Shown one piece after another: positions 7,004 to 14,177 of a stretch of DNA of 34,798 bases. The stretch is from assembly GCF_000739895.2 (NCBI RefSeq), contig NZ_BBJS01000048.1:1-34798 (forward strand), in the 5' to 3' direction. The notes under the pieces are model-generated. The model worked only from the letters and a program-made list of their open reading frames with translations, did not search any database and was not told the origin of the DNA. A program made the position numbers and the translations under genes. This stretch comes from Sphingomonas paucimobilis NBRC 13935. GTDB lineage: Bacteria > Pseudomonadota > Alphaproteobacteria > Sphingomonadales > Sphingomonadaceae. Every line of letters begins with the position of its first letter. The first letter of the stretch is position 1.

Positions 7004-7891
7004 ATGATCGAGTATAGCCATGAGGGCATGACGGTCGCGTCGTTTCATGACGAGCGCACGGGCAGCTTCCAATATGTCGTCGTCGACGGAACCACGAAAG
7101 GGGCTGCGATCATCGATCCCGTCCTGGACTTCGACCCCCGCGCCGGCGCGACCTCGACCACCAACGCTGATCGCATCCTCGACTATGTCGCCGCGAAGGG
7201 GCTGACGGTGGAATGGGTGCTCGACACTCATCCCCATGCCGATCACTTCTCGGCAGCGCCCTATCTGGCAGGCAAGACCGGCGGCCGAACCGCGATCGGC
7301 GCGAAAGTCACCGAGGTGCAGAAGCTCTGGCAGAACATCTACTGCCTGCCAGACCTGCGGGTCGACGGCAGCCAGTGGGACAAGCTGTTCGCCCATGGCG
7401 AGACGTTCCGGATCGGCTCGCTCGAGGCGCGCGTGATGTTCTCGCCGGGCCATACACTTGCCTCGATCACCTACGTCGTCGGCGACGCCGCGTTCGTTCA
7501 CGATACGCTGATGGTACCCGACAGCGGCACCAGCCGAGCCGATTTCCCGGGCGGCGACGCGCGCGCACTGTGGCGCTCGATCCGGGCCATTCTCGAGCTG
7601 CCGCCTGGGACCGCGACCTATGTCGGCCACGATTATGGCAAGGATGGTCGCGAGGTGATCGGTCGATCGACCGTCGCCGACCAGCGTCAGCACAACATTC
7701 ACGTGCGCGACGGTATCGACGAGGAGACGTTCGTCGCCACCCGCGAGGCCCGCGACGCGACCCTGCCGCTGCCGAACCTCATGCTCGCAGCGCTTCAGGT
7801 GAACATTCGCGGCGGCCGCCTTCCAGAGGCGGAGGCCTGTGGCACGGCGTTTCTCAAGCTACCGCTCAACCGCTTTGGCGGCGGCAAATGA
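7004..7891 (+). CDS. persulfide dioxygenase, ETHE1/Blh-type MBL-fold
   Basis: The 295-residue enzyme should oxidise glutathione persulfide to sulfite and glutathione with a mononuclear iron. The metallo-beta-lactamase site is complete: THPHADH (His76, His78, Asp80, His81), SPGHT (His150), an Asp in the PDSGTSRADF stretch (173-181) and GHD (His209). The PDSGTSRADFPGGD segment and the long C-terminal tail ending in KLPLN are typical of the Blh branch linked to BigR in Agrobacterium and Xylella. Start: ATG at 7004 with AGGAGAGGA close upstream; longer in-frame starts read through the decayed ORF. The next gene overlaps by four bases (ATGA). It acts in the cytoplasm. A truncated paralogue lies 2.2 kb upstream. 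Confidence 0.85.
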   Translation: MIEYSHEGMTVASFHDERTGSFQYVVVDGTTKGAAIIDPVLDFDPRAGATSTTNADRILDYVAAKGLTVEWVLDTHPHADHFSAAPYLAGKTGGRTAIGAKVTEVQKLWQNIYCLPDLRVDGSQWDKLFAHGETFRIGSLEARVMFSPGHTLASITYVVGDAAFVHDTLMVPDSGTSRADFPGGDARALWRSIRAILELPPGTATYVGHDYGKDGREVIGRSTVADQRQHNIHVRDGIDEETFVATREARDATLPLPNLMLAALQVNIRGGRLPEAEACGTAFLKLPLNRFGGGK

Positions 7892-8847
7892 CCGAACCTC
7901 TGCCCCCCACTCCAGGCGACGACGGCGATGCCCAGCGCATCATCTTCGCCATCTCGGTTACGCTGCTGATCCTCGTCGTTACCTACAAGGTCGGACAGTC
8001 CGATGCGCCGGTCTCGGCGCCAGATGAGGTAGCGGCGGATGCCGCCTTCTCGCCACCGACGGACAACACCATTCCCGCCGGGCCGAATGGGGACGCAATC
8101 CGGCGCGGACGCCTGATCTTCACCGCCACCACGGCTCATGCCGGCCGCTATGTCGGCAACGGACTGACGTGCAGCAACTGTCACCTTGACGCCGGGCGCA
8201 AGGCGGATGCCTCGCCTATGTGGGCCGCCTGGGTCAGCTACCCGGCGTATCGCGCGAAGAACGGCCGGGTGAACACGATGGAGGACCGCATTCGCGACTG
8301 CTTTTTATACTCGATGAATGCGCCTGCCTCAAAGGCCGGCACCCCGCCGCCTTACGGCGACAATATCTACCGTGATCTGCAGAGCTACTTCGCTTGGCTC
8401 GCAACCGGAGCGCCGTTCGGCAAGCCATTACCCGGTCGCGGGTTCATGAAGCTCGATGCCACCCCACTCGGCCACGATCCTGATCGCGGCGCGACCGTGT
8501 TCGCGGACCAGTGCGCATCATGCCATGGCGCCGACGGACAGGGGCATGCGAACCCGGACGGCACCTACGCCATTCCGTCTCTCTGGGGACCGCGCTCCTA
8601 TAACTGGGGGGCGGGCATGGCCGGGGTGGCAACGGCGGCCGGCTTCATCAAGGCCAATATGCCTTACGGGCAAGGCAACACTCTGACGGATCAGCAGGCG
8701 TGGGATGTTGCGGCCTATATCGACAGTCGGGAGCGTCCTCGCGATCCGCGACAGACTGCGACCGTCGAGGACGCTCGAAAGCAGTTTCACGCAAAGGGCG
8801 ATTACTATGGTCAGAAGGTCGACGGAAAACTTCTCGGAGGAAGTTGA
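7888..8847 (+). CDS. tsdA: TsdA-like dihaem cytochrome c (thiosulfate dehydrogenase family)
   Basis: The 319-residue protein carries two c-type haem sites, CSNCH (95-99) and CASCH (209-213). Between them is YPAYRAKNGRVNTMEDRIRDC, the stretch where TsdA places the cysteine ligand of its catalytic haem; Cys138 fits that role. Met258 in ANMPYG is a likely ligand of the second haem. TsdA converts two thiosulfates to tetrathionate and passes two electrons to the respiratory chain. Instead of a cleavable signal it has one hydrophobic segment (about 17-33) and no clear cleavage site, so it may be membrane-anchored facing the periplasm. Start: ATG at 7888, overlapping the dioxygenase stop. Specificity for thiosulfate is inferred from the family and context. 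Confidence 0.78.
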   Translation: MTEPLPPTPGDDGDAQRIIFAISVTLLILVVTYKVGQSDAPVSAPDEVAADAAFSPPTDNTIPAGPNGDAIRRGRLIFTATTAHAGRYVGNGLTCSNCHLDAGRKADASPMWAAWVSYPAYRAKNGRVNTMEDRIRDCFLYSMNAPASKAGTPPPYGDNIYRDLQSYFAWLATGAPFGKPLPGRGFMKLDATPLGHDPDRGATVFADQCASCHGADGQGHANPDGTYAIPSLWGPRSYNWGAGMAGVATAAGFIKANMPYGQGNTLTDQQAWDVAAYIDSRERPRDPRQTATVEDARKQFHAKGDYYGQKVDGKLLGGS

Positions 8848-8886
8848 CGGTCGTCTTTCTTCACTTCCGTTGCACAGAGGTTGCTT

Positions 8887-9642
8887 ATGCGTGCATACAT
8901 CCTGACTGCCCTTGCGGCGATAATCATGGTCGCTGCTCCGGCCTATGCCGGACCCGTTCATGTGTTCGGGCCTGGTGGTCCGGTGCCCGCGATGAAGGAA
9001 GCGGCTGCGACCTTTGCCAAGCTGCGCGGAGTGAGCGTCGAGGTCGTAAGCGGACCGACAAGCACGTGGATCGATGCTGCCAAGCGGACGGGCGACGTGA
9101 TCTATAGCGGTTCCGAAACCATGATGACCGACCTTCAGTCCGCAATGGATGACCAGATTGATCCCACGACGATCATGCCCCTTTATCTGAGAGCATCGAA
9201 CATCCTCGTTCGGCCCGGAAACCCCCACAACATCCGAGGGCTTAACGACCTCTTTCGTCCTGGCCACCGGATACTCGTAGTGAATGGCGCCGGACAAAAT
9301 GGTTTATGGGAAGACATGGCAGGGCGTACCGGCGATATCGCCAAGGTTCGCGCGCTCCGCTCGAACATTGCCCGATATGCGAAGAACAGCGCGGAGGCGA
9401 AACAGGCGTGGACGGACGATCCTAGCTTCGATGCGTGGATCATCTGGGGAATCTGGCAAAAGGCCAATCCCACCCTTGCCGACGCTGTTCCTGTCGAAGA
9501 ATCCTATCGTATCTACCGCGACGTTGGCGCCGGGCTGACAACTACCGGCAAATCCAACCCTGACGCGGTGGCGTTTACGACCTGGCTCACCACACCGGTG
9601 GCTCAAACGATCTTTGCGAAATGGGGGTGGGAGGCAAATTGA
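8887..9642 (+). CDS. acfC: AcfC-type periplasmic solute-binding protein
   Basis: This 251-residue protein has a clean signal peptide (cleavage near AYA-GPV) and the periplasmic binding-protein fold of the AcfC / sulfate-molybdate binding group. Recognisable segments are VFGPGGPVPAMKEAA after the signal, VIYSGSETMMTD near 80, VRPGNPHNIRG near 113, VNGAGQNGLWEDMAGR near 135 and FAKWGW at the end. It probably binds a small oxyanion; no permease or ATPase gene follows, so it is either an orphan receptor or shares a transporter elsewhere. Start: ATG at 8887 with AGAGG upstream; a TTG at 8881 is less likely. It begins 39 bases after the cytochrome and may be the last operon member. The ligand is not visible from sequence. 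Confidence 0.75.
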   Translation: MRAYILTALAAIIMVAAPAYAGPVHVFGPGGPVPAMKEAAATFAKLRGVSVEVVSGPTSTWIDAAKRTGDVIYSGSETMMTDLQSAMDDQIDPTTIMPLYLRASNILVRPGNPHNIRGLNDLFRPGHRILVVNGAGQNGLWEDMAGRTGDIAKVRALRSNIARYAKNSAEAKQAWTDDPSFDAWIIWGIWQKANPTLADAVPVEESYRIYRDVGAGLTTTGKSNPDAVAFTTWLTTPVAQTIFAKWGWEAN

Positions 9643-9663
9643 CGTCGCTAATCATGGCCTGTT

Positions 9664-9691
9664 TTTAAAACGGCGCTTTCCCGAAGCCGCC
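9664..9691 (-). terminator. Rho-independent-like terminator of the hydroxyacid dehydrogenase
   Basis: Read on the minus strand, GGCGGCTT pairs with AAGCGCC (one bulged G) around CGGGA and is followed by GTTTTAAAAAC. It lies about 160 bases past the stop of the dehydrogenase at 9849. The rest of the 9643-9848 gap holds a weak hairpin (AGCCG 9812-9816 with CGGCT 9825-9829) and nothing else I can name. Confidence 0.45.
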
Positions 9692-9848
9692 TGTCAGAGC
9701 CGGAGAAATGGGAAAGATCGCGGGTGACGAATGGCCGTAATCACGAACCCGGATCGGCAGTGTGAATGCCCCCGGGTGCGGGCGTAGGCAGACACTTGGT
9801 TACCGATAAACAGCCGGACAGGCTCGGCTCCCCCGACCCGCGATACCC

Positions 9849-10847
9849 CTAAAGCCACCCCTCCAGCACCTGATCTGGTGGGCGATGGCCATCGGCCCAG
9901 CTGCGAATATTGGCGATGACCTTCTCGCCCGAGGCGACACGGCCTTCCAGCGTGGCGGAGCCCATATGCGGCGTCAGCACCACATTGGGGAGCGCGAGCA
10001 GGCGCGGGTCGATCTGCGGTTCGTGGCGCCATACGTCGAGCCCCGCGCCCGCCAGCCGTCCTGCCTCCAGCGCATCGACCATCGCATCCTCGTCGACGAT
10101 CCCGCCGCGGCTGGCGTTGATCAGATAGACATGGGCCCGCATCAGTCCGATCCGGCGGCGGTCGATCAGGTCGTGACTGTCGGCATTGAGCGGCGTGTGG
10201 ATCGACACGATGTCGACCGCGCCCAGCATCGCGTCGAGATCGGGATACCACTGGGCATTCAGCTCCGCCTCGATGCTGAGCGGCAGGCGACGACGGTTGT
10301 GATAATGGATCGACAGCCCGAAGGCGCGCGCGCGCCGGGCCACCGCCTGGCCGATCCGCCCCATGCCAACGATGCCCAGGGCCTTGCCGCCGATCCGGTG
10401 GCCGAGCATCCCGCCGGGGCTCCACCCCTTCCACGCGCCCGAGCGGACCAGCTTCTCGCCCTCGGCCAGCCGGCGTGGCACCGACAGGATCAGCGCCATC
10501 GTCATGTCGGCGGTATCCTCGGTCAGGACGCCGGGGGTGTTGGTGACGATGATGCCGCGCGCCCGGGCCGCCTTCAGGTCGATATGGTTCACGCCCGCGC
10601 CGAAATTCGCGATCAGCTTCAGCCGGGGGCCGGCGCCAGCGATCAGGCCCGCATCGATGCTATCGGTGACGGTCGGGACCAGCACGTCGCAAGTCGCCAT
10701 CGCCTCGGCCAGTTGTGCCTGGCTCCATTTCTCGTCGGTGCGGTTGAGGTGCGTGTCGAACAGCGCCGCCATCCGCTCCATGATCGGATCGGGCAGTTCG
10801 CGGGTGACGACCACCCTGGGGTTCAGGCAGCGGCGTGGATCGACCAT
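9849..10847 (-). CDS. D-2-hydroxyacid dehydrogenase (glyoxylate reductase type)
   Basis: The 332-residue protein is a NAD(P)-dependent D-isomer-specific 2-hydroxyacid dehydrogenase, close to the glyoxylate/hydroxypyruvate reductase branch. It reduces a 2-keto acid to the D-hydroxy acid in the cytoplasm. Seen: the Rossmann loop GIVGMGRIGQAVA near residue 150, and the catalytic triad as Arg in NASRGGIVDE, Glu in WRHEP and His in LTPHMGS near the C-terminus. Start: ATG at 10847, giving MVDPRRCLNPRVVVTREL; upstream in-frame starts to 10934 add a Pro/His-rich stretch unlike the family. Length is normal. The gene is divergent from the SH3 gene and no pathway partner adjoins it, so the substrate is a guess. 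Confidence 0.85.
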   Translation of the reverse strand: MVDPRRCLNPRVVVTRELPDPIMERMAALFDTHLNRTDEKWSQAQLAEAMATCDVLVPTVTDSIDAGLIAGAGPRLKLIANFGAGVNHIDLKAARARGIIVTNTPGVLTEDTADMTMALILSVPRRLAEGEKLVRSGAWKGWSPGGMLGHRIGGKALGIVGMGRIGQAVARRARAFGLSIHYHNRRRLPLSIEAELNAQWYPDLDAMLGAVDIVSIHTPLNADSHDLIDRRRIGLMRAHVYLINASRGGIVDEDAMVDALEAGRLAGAGLDVWRHEPQIDPRLLALPNVVLTPHMGSATLEGRVASGEKVIANIRSWADGHRPPDQVLEGWL

Positions 10848-10868
10848 GGTCCAGGGATTGGGGCAAGC

Positions 10869-10904
10869 CCGCCGGCCCGTCAACCGGTGATGAGGGGCCG
10901 GCGG
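10869..10904. promoter_or_regulatory. GC-rich inverted repeat between divergent genes
   Basis: CCGCCGGCCC (10869-10878) and GGGCCGGCGG (10895-10904) are perfect 10-base inverted arms separated by 16 bases. The element lies 22 bases upstream of the hydroxyacid dehydrogenase start and about 80 bases upstream of the SH3 gene. It could be an operator or a hairpin in the dehydrogenase leader. High GC makes such dyads fairly common, so function is uncertain. Confidence 0.35.
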
Positions 10905-10984
10905 TGCGGGCATGGAACATGGTTGAAGCGGCACCCCGGCTCGGCGTAGAGCCGGCCCTGGGCGGGTAAGTAGAGGAAATGAGA

Positions 10985-11485
10985 ATGCGCAGGTCCATGA
11001 CCGGACTGGCTGGCATGGCGGTGATGCTGATGGCCGGCCCGATCGCCGCCCCCGCCGCTGCCGCGCCCGAGAAGCGGGCCATGCCCTATTATGGCTCGAT
11101 CGGCGCCTCGCTGGCGCGGATGCGGACCGGCCCGGCGCGCGCCTATCCCGCTAGCTGGACCTATCGCCGCCCCGATTTGCCCGTGAAGGTCGTCGCCGCG
11201 TTCAAGGAATGGCGCAAGGTGCAGGATCCGGACGGGACCGAGGGCTGGATGCTTGCCGTCCTGCTGCGCAATACCCGGACCGCGATCGTCCGGAGCAGCG
11301 AGCCGCTGCCGATGCGCTCGGCGCCGAGCGACGATGCCAAGACGCTGTGGCGCGCCGCGCCCGGCGTGGTCGGGCGGATCAGCGAGTGCAATGGCGGCTG
11401 GTGTCGGCTGGACGTGAAGGGGCAGGCGGGGTTCGTGCCCGTCGGCGCGATCTGGGGCGTGGAGCCGGGCGAGACGTTGCCGTAA
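10985..11485 (+). CDS. secreted SH3-domain protein
   Basis: The 166-residue product has a signal peptide (RR, then a hydrophobic stretch, cleavage near AAAA-PEK). It is followed by two SH3-like segments of the bacterial SH3b/DUF1058 type: YYGSIGASLARMRTGP...WRKVQDPDGTEGWML, and a second from VRSSEPLPMRSAPS to GGWCRLDVKGQAGFV. Such domains bind peptides or cell-wall material in the envelope. The two Cys in ECNGGWC could pair. Start: ATG at 10985 has AGAGGA seven bases upstream; the ATG at 10979 lies too close to that site. It is convergent with the thiolase gene. Function beyond envelope binding is unknown. Confidence 0.75.
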   Translation: MRRSMTGLAGMAVMLMAGPIAAPAAAAPEKRAMPYYGSIGASLARMRTGPARAYPASWTYRRPDLPVKVVAAFKEWRKVQDPDGTEGWMLAVLLRNTRTAIVRSSEPLPMRSAPSDDAKTLWRAAPGVVGRISECNGGWCRLDVKGQAGFVPVGAIWGVEPGETLP

Positions 11486-11537
11486 GGTTGCCTCTTATCC
11501 TCCCCGATAAGGGGCGGTTGGGGGCCGAAGGCCTGAC

Positions 11538-11594
11538 GGAGGGGCGTCCCGGCTGACGAGGTAGGACTGTCCTCGCAGGCGGTGACGCCCCTCC
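11538..11594. repeat. nested inverted repeat between convergent genes
   Basis: GGAGGGGCGTC (11538-11548) and GACGCCCCTCC (11584-11594) form perfect 11-base arms, with an inner hairpin CGAGG (11557-11561) / CCTCG (11571-11575). Just upstream is CTCCCCGATAAGGGG. The element sits where the SH3 and thiolase transcripts meet and may terminate both. The GACGGAGGGGCG wording resembles intergenic repeats scattered in sphingomonad genomes, which is from memory and not checked here. Confidence 0.5.
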
Positions 11595-11604
11595 ACCAAT
11601 CGTC

Positions 11605-12786
11605 TTACATCAGCTCCACGGCCATGGCGGTCGCTTCGCCGCCGCCGATGCAGAGCGAGGCCATGCCGCGCCTGGCACCCTGGGTCTCCAGTGCCGACAG
11701 CAGCGTCGCCAGCACGCGCGCACCGCTGGCGCCGATCGGATGGCCCAGCGCGCAGGCGCCGCCATGGACGTTCAGCCGATCGTGCGACAGGTCCATGTCG
11801 CGCATCGCGATCATCGCCACCGCCGCAAAGGCTTCATTGACCTCATAGAGATCGGCATCCCCGGTCGACCAGCCCGCCCGTTCCAGCGCCTTGCGCATCG
11901 CGAAGACCGGTGCGGTGGTGAAGCGGGCCGGGGCATGGGCGTGCGCGGCATGGGCTACGACGCGCGCGATCGGCGTGAGGCCCAGGCGATCGGCGACACT
12001 GGCCCGCGTCATGACCAGCGCGGCGGCCCCGTCCGAGATCGACGAGGCGTTGGCCGCCGTGATCGTGCCGTCCTTGGAGAAAGCGGGCTTCAGCGTCGGG
12101 ATTTTCGCCGCATCGCCCTTGGCGGGCTGTTCGTCCTGGGCGACCACGGTCGCGCCCTTGCGCGTCTTGACCGTGACGGGCACGATCTCTCGGTCGAACG
12201 CGCCCGAGCCTTGCGCGGCCTTGGCGCGCTCCAGCGAGGCGATGGCGAAATCATCCTGCGCTTGCCGTGTGAACTGATACTCCTGCGCCGCCTCCTCGGC
12301 GAAATGGCCCATCAGCCGCCCGCGCTCATAGGCGTCCTCCAGCCCGTCGAGGAACATATGGTCGTAGAGCGTATCATGGCCGATGCGCGCGCCGCCGCGA
12401 TGCTTGTGGCTGAGATAGGGCGCATTCGTCATGCTCTCCATGCCGCCCGCGACGATCAGTTCGGCCGAACCCGCCGCCAGCGCCTCGGCGGCCATGATCG
12501 CGGCCTGCATCCCCGAACCGCACATTTTGTTGACGGTGGTCGCCTCGACATGCTCGCCGAGGCCCGCGAAGATCGCCGCCTGCCGCGCGGGTGCCTGCCC
12601 CAGGCCGGCGGGCAGGACGCAGCCCATATGGATACGCTCGATCGCGGCCGGCGCGACGCCCGCGCGCTCGACCGCGGCCTCGACGGCGGTCGCGCCCAGT
12701 TGCGGCGCGGTCACGTCCGCCAGGCTGCCCTGGAACGATCCCATGGGGGTGCGGGCATAGGACAGGATGACGATGGGGTCCGTCAT
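11605..12786 (-). CDS. acetyl-CoA C-acetyltransferase (thiolase)
   Basis: This 393-residue enzyme condenses two acetyl-CoA to acetoacetyl-CoA or runs the reverse thiolysis in the cytoplasm. All catalytic parts are present: Cys89 in [10 protein letters not shown], His349 in [10 protein letters not shown] and Cys379 in CIGGGEA. The length is typical of biosynthetic/degradative thiolases such as AtoB and PhaA. Start: ATG at 12786 with GGAGAG upstream; the longer frame to 12861 adds a basic stretch foreign to the family. No acetoacetyl-CoA reductase or CoA-transferase adjoins it, so whether it serves polyhydroxybutyrate synthesis or fatty-acid/ketone degradation cannot be told. Confidence 0.9.
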   Translation of the reverse strand: MTDPIVILSYARTPMGSFQGSLADVTAPQLGATAVEAAVERAGVAPAAIERIHMGCVLPAGLGQAPARQAAIFAGLGEHVEATTVNKMCGSGMQAAIMAAEALAAGSAELIVAGGMESMTNAPYLSHKHRGGARIGHDTLYDHMFLDGLEDAYERGRLMGHFAEEAAQEYQFTRQAQDDFAIASLERAKAAQGSGAFDREIVPVTVKTRKGATVVAQDEQPAKGDAAKIPTLKPAFSKDGTITAANASSISDGAAALVMTRASVADRLGLTPIARVVAHAAHAHAPARFTTAPVFAMRKALERAGWSTGDADLYEVNEAFAAVAMIAMRDMDLSHDRLNVHGGACALGHPIGASGARVLATLLSALETQGARRGMASLCIGGGEATAMAVELM

Positions 12787-12881
12787 GGCATACTCTCCGA
12801 TAGGTCTGTTTTGATGTCGTTGTTTGGCGCGGGCCTTACGCCTTTTGCCTGGGGGGCGCAAAGGGGCTAGGGGGCCGGGTC

Positions 12882-13643
12882 ATGACGTTCGGGGCGGAAT
12901 CGGCGATCTGGGCGGCGATCTATGGCGTGGCGGGGGCGATCGTCGGATCGTTCGTCGCGGCGCTCGTCCTGCGCTGGCTCGACGATCGATCGGTGCTGAC
13001 GGGGCGGTCCGCCTGTGATGCGTGCGGCCGGACGTTGCGCGCCTGGGAGTTGGTGCCGCTGCTCAGTGCTCTGCTGCTCCGGGGCCGATGTGCACGGTGC
13101 GGGGCGCGGATCGATCCGGTGCATGTCCGGATCGAGGGGCTGGCGGCGCTGATCGGCCTGTCCGCCGGCTGGGTGGCGGGGCCCGATGGCTGGACCGGCG
13201 CGCTCTTCGGCTGGTCGCTCCTGGCGCTGGGGGCGCTGGATGCGTTGGCGCTGTGGTTGCCCGATCGGCTGACCCTATGGCTGGCGGGTATCGGGCTGAT
13301 GACCGGGGCGCTGGGGTTCGGGCCGTCCTTCAGCGACCGGATGCTTGGCGGATTGGCCGGGTTCGGGCTGCTCTGGACCATTGCGGCGGGCTATCGGCGC
13401 TGGCGTGGGCGCGAGGGGCTGGGCGGGGGCGACCCCAAGCTGCTGGGCGCGATCGGGCTGTGGCTGGGGTGGCGGATGCTGCCGGCGGTGCTGCTGGTCG
13501 CCTGCCTGATCGGCCTGGGATATGTCGCGCTCCGTCATGTGTTCGGGCGGCGCTTGGCGGCGGACGATATGGTACCGCTGGGCCTGCTGCTCGCGCTGGC
13601 GGCTTATCCGGCATGGCTGTTGATGATAGGATGGGCACCATGA
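12882..13643 (+). CDS. prepilin peptidase, A24 family
   Basis: The 253-residue polytopic membrane enzyme should cleave and N-methylate type IV prepilin or pseudopilin leader peptides. The cytoplasmic zinc-type loop is present with Cys45, Cys48, Cys70 and Cys73. The two catalytic aspartates sit in ALDALALWLPD and in GGGDPKLLGA, the family's GxGDxK signature. About seven hydrophobic segments follow the Cys loop. It lies alone apart from the small secreted protein it overlaps; no pilus or type II secretion genes are in the window. Divergent from the thiolase with 95 bp between. The start ATG at 12882 has GGGGGCCGGG upstream, weak as a ribosome site. Confidence 0.85.
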   Translation: MTFGAESAIWAAIYGVAGAIVGSFVAALVLRWLDDRSVLTGRSACDACGRTLRAWELVPLLSALLLRGRCARCGARIDPVHVRIEGLAALIGLSAGWVAGPDGWTGALFGWSLLALGALDALALWLPDRLTLWLAGIGLMTGALGFGPSFSDRMLGGLAGFGLLWTIAAGYRRWRGREGLGGGDPKLLGAIGLWLGWRMLPAVLLVACLIGLGYVALRHVFGRRLAADDMVPLGLLLALAAYPAWLLMIGWAP

Positions 13644-14077
13644 TGTTTTCGACCTCGCTCGCGCTGGCGCTGGCCGGCCTTCAATCCGCCCCGGCCGCCC
13701 CGGCGGTGCTGATGCTCGGGACGCTGCCACGCCAGGAACTGCCGGCGCGCGGCTGCGCGGCCTATCTGTGGACCGTGCAGGACCAGCGTTTCGTGGCGAT
13801 GGTCGAGCCGACCCGGCTGCGCATCATGCTCGACGGCAAATCGACCGACCTGCCCGCAGTGGAAGCGGGGGCGGCGGGCGCGCTCGGGCTGGCGAGCACC
13901 ACCCGCTATGCCGGTGACGGGGTGAATGCGACGCTCGACATGACGATCGCCCAGCGCGAAACGCTGCAGGACGGGGCGATCGTCAGCGACGCCAGTCTCC
14001 GGATCGCGCGGGCGGGGCATGATGAAATGGTGGTGCCGGTCGGCGGCCTAGTGGGGTGTGCGCCCGCATCGCGTTGA
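13640..14077 (+). CDS. small secreted protein of unknown function
   Basis: The 145-residue product starts MMFSTSLALALAGLQ, a signal peptide with cleavage near APAAPA. No known domain was recognised. Two Cys, one near residue 39 (ARGCAAYLW) and one near 141 (GLVGCAP), could form a disulfide in the periplasm; the middle is rich in short beta-like segments. It overlaps the prepilin peptidase stop by four bases (ATGA), so translation is probably coupled and it may be a helper for the same secretion or pilus process. An in-frame ATG at 13631 would add three residues. GC-skew and start context are ordinary for the region. Confidence 0.6.
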   Translation: MMFSTSLALALAGLQSAPAAPAVLMLGTLPRQELPARGCAAYLWTVQDQRFVAMVEPTRLRIMLDGKSTDLPAVEAGAAGALGLASTTRYAGDGVNATLDMTIAQRETLQDGAIVSDASLRIARAGHDEMVVPVGGLVGCAPASR

Positions 14078-14177
14078 ACGACAACGGAACCCTGGCGGGC
14101 ATTTTCGCGTTGAGGCCTGCGTTGGGGGATCGATCCGAAATACGGAAGAGCCCTGGCGGGAAGGGGCTATTTACGGC

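Noticed and set aside
9643..9848. Possible riboswitch or gene fragment after the hydroxyacid dehydrogenase
   Set aside because: Apart from a terminator-like hairpin, I could match no known riboswitch core, and the open frame there gives no recognisable protein.
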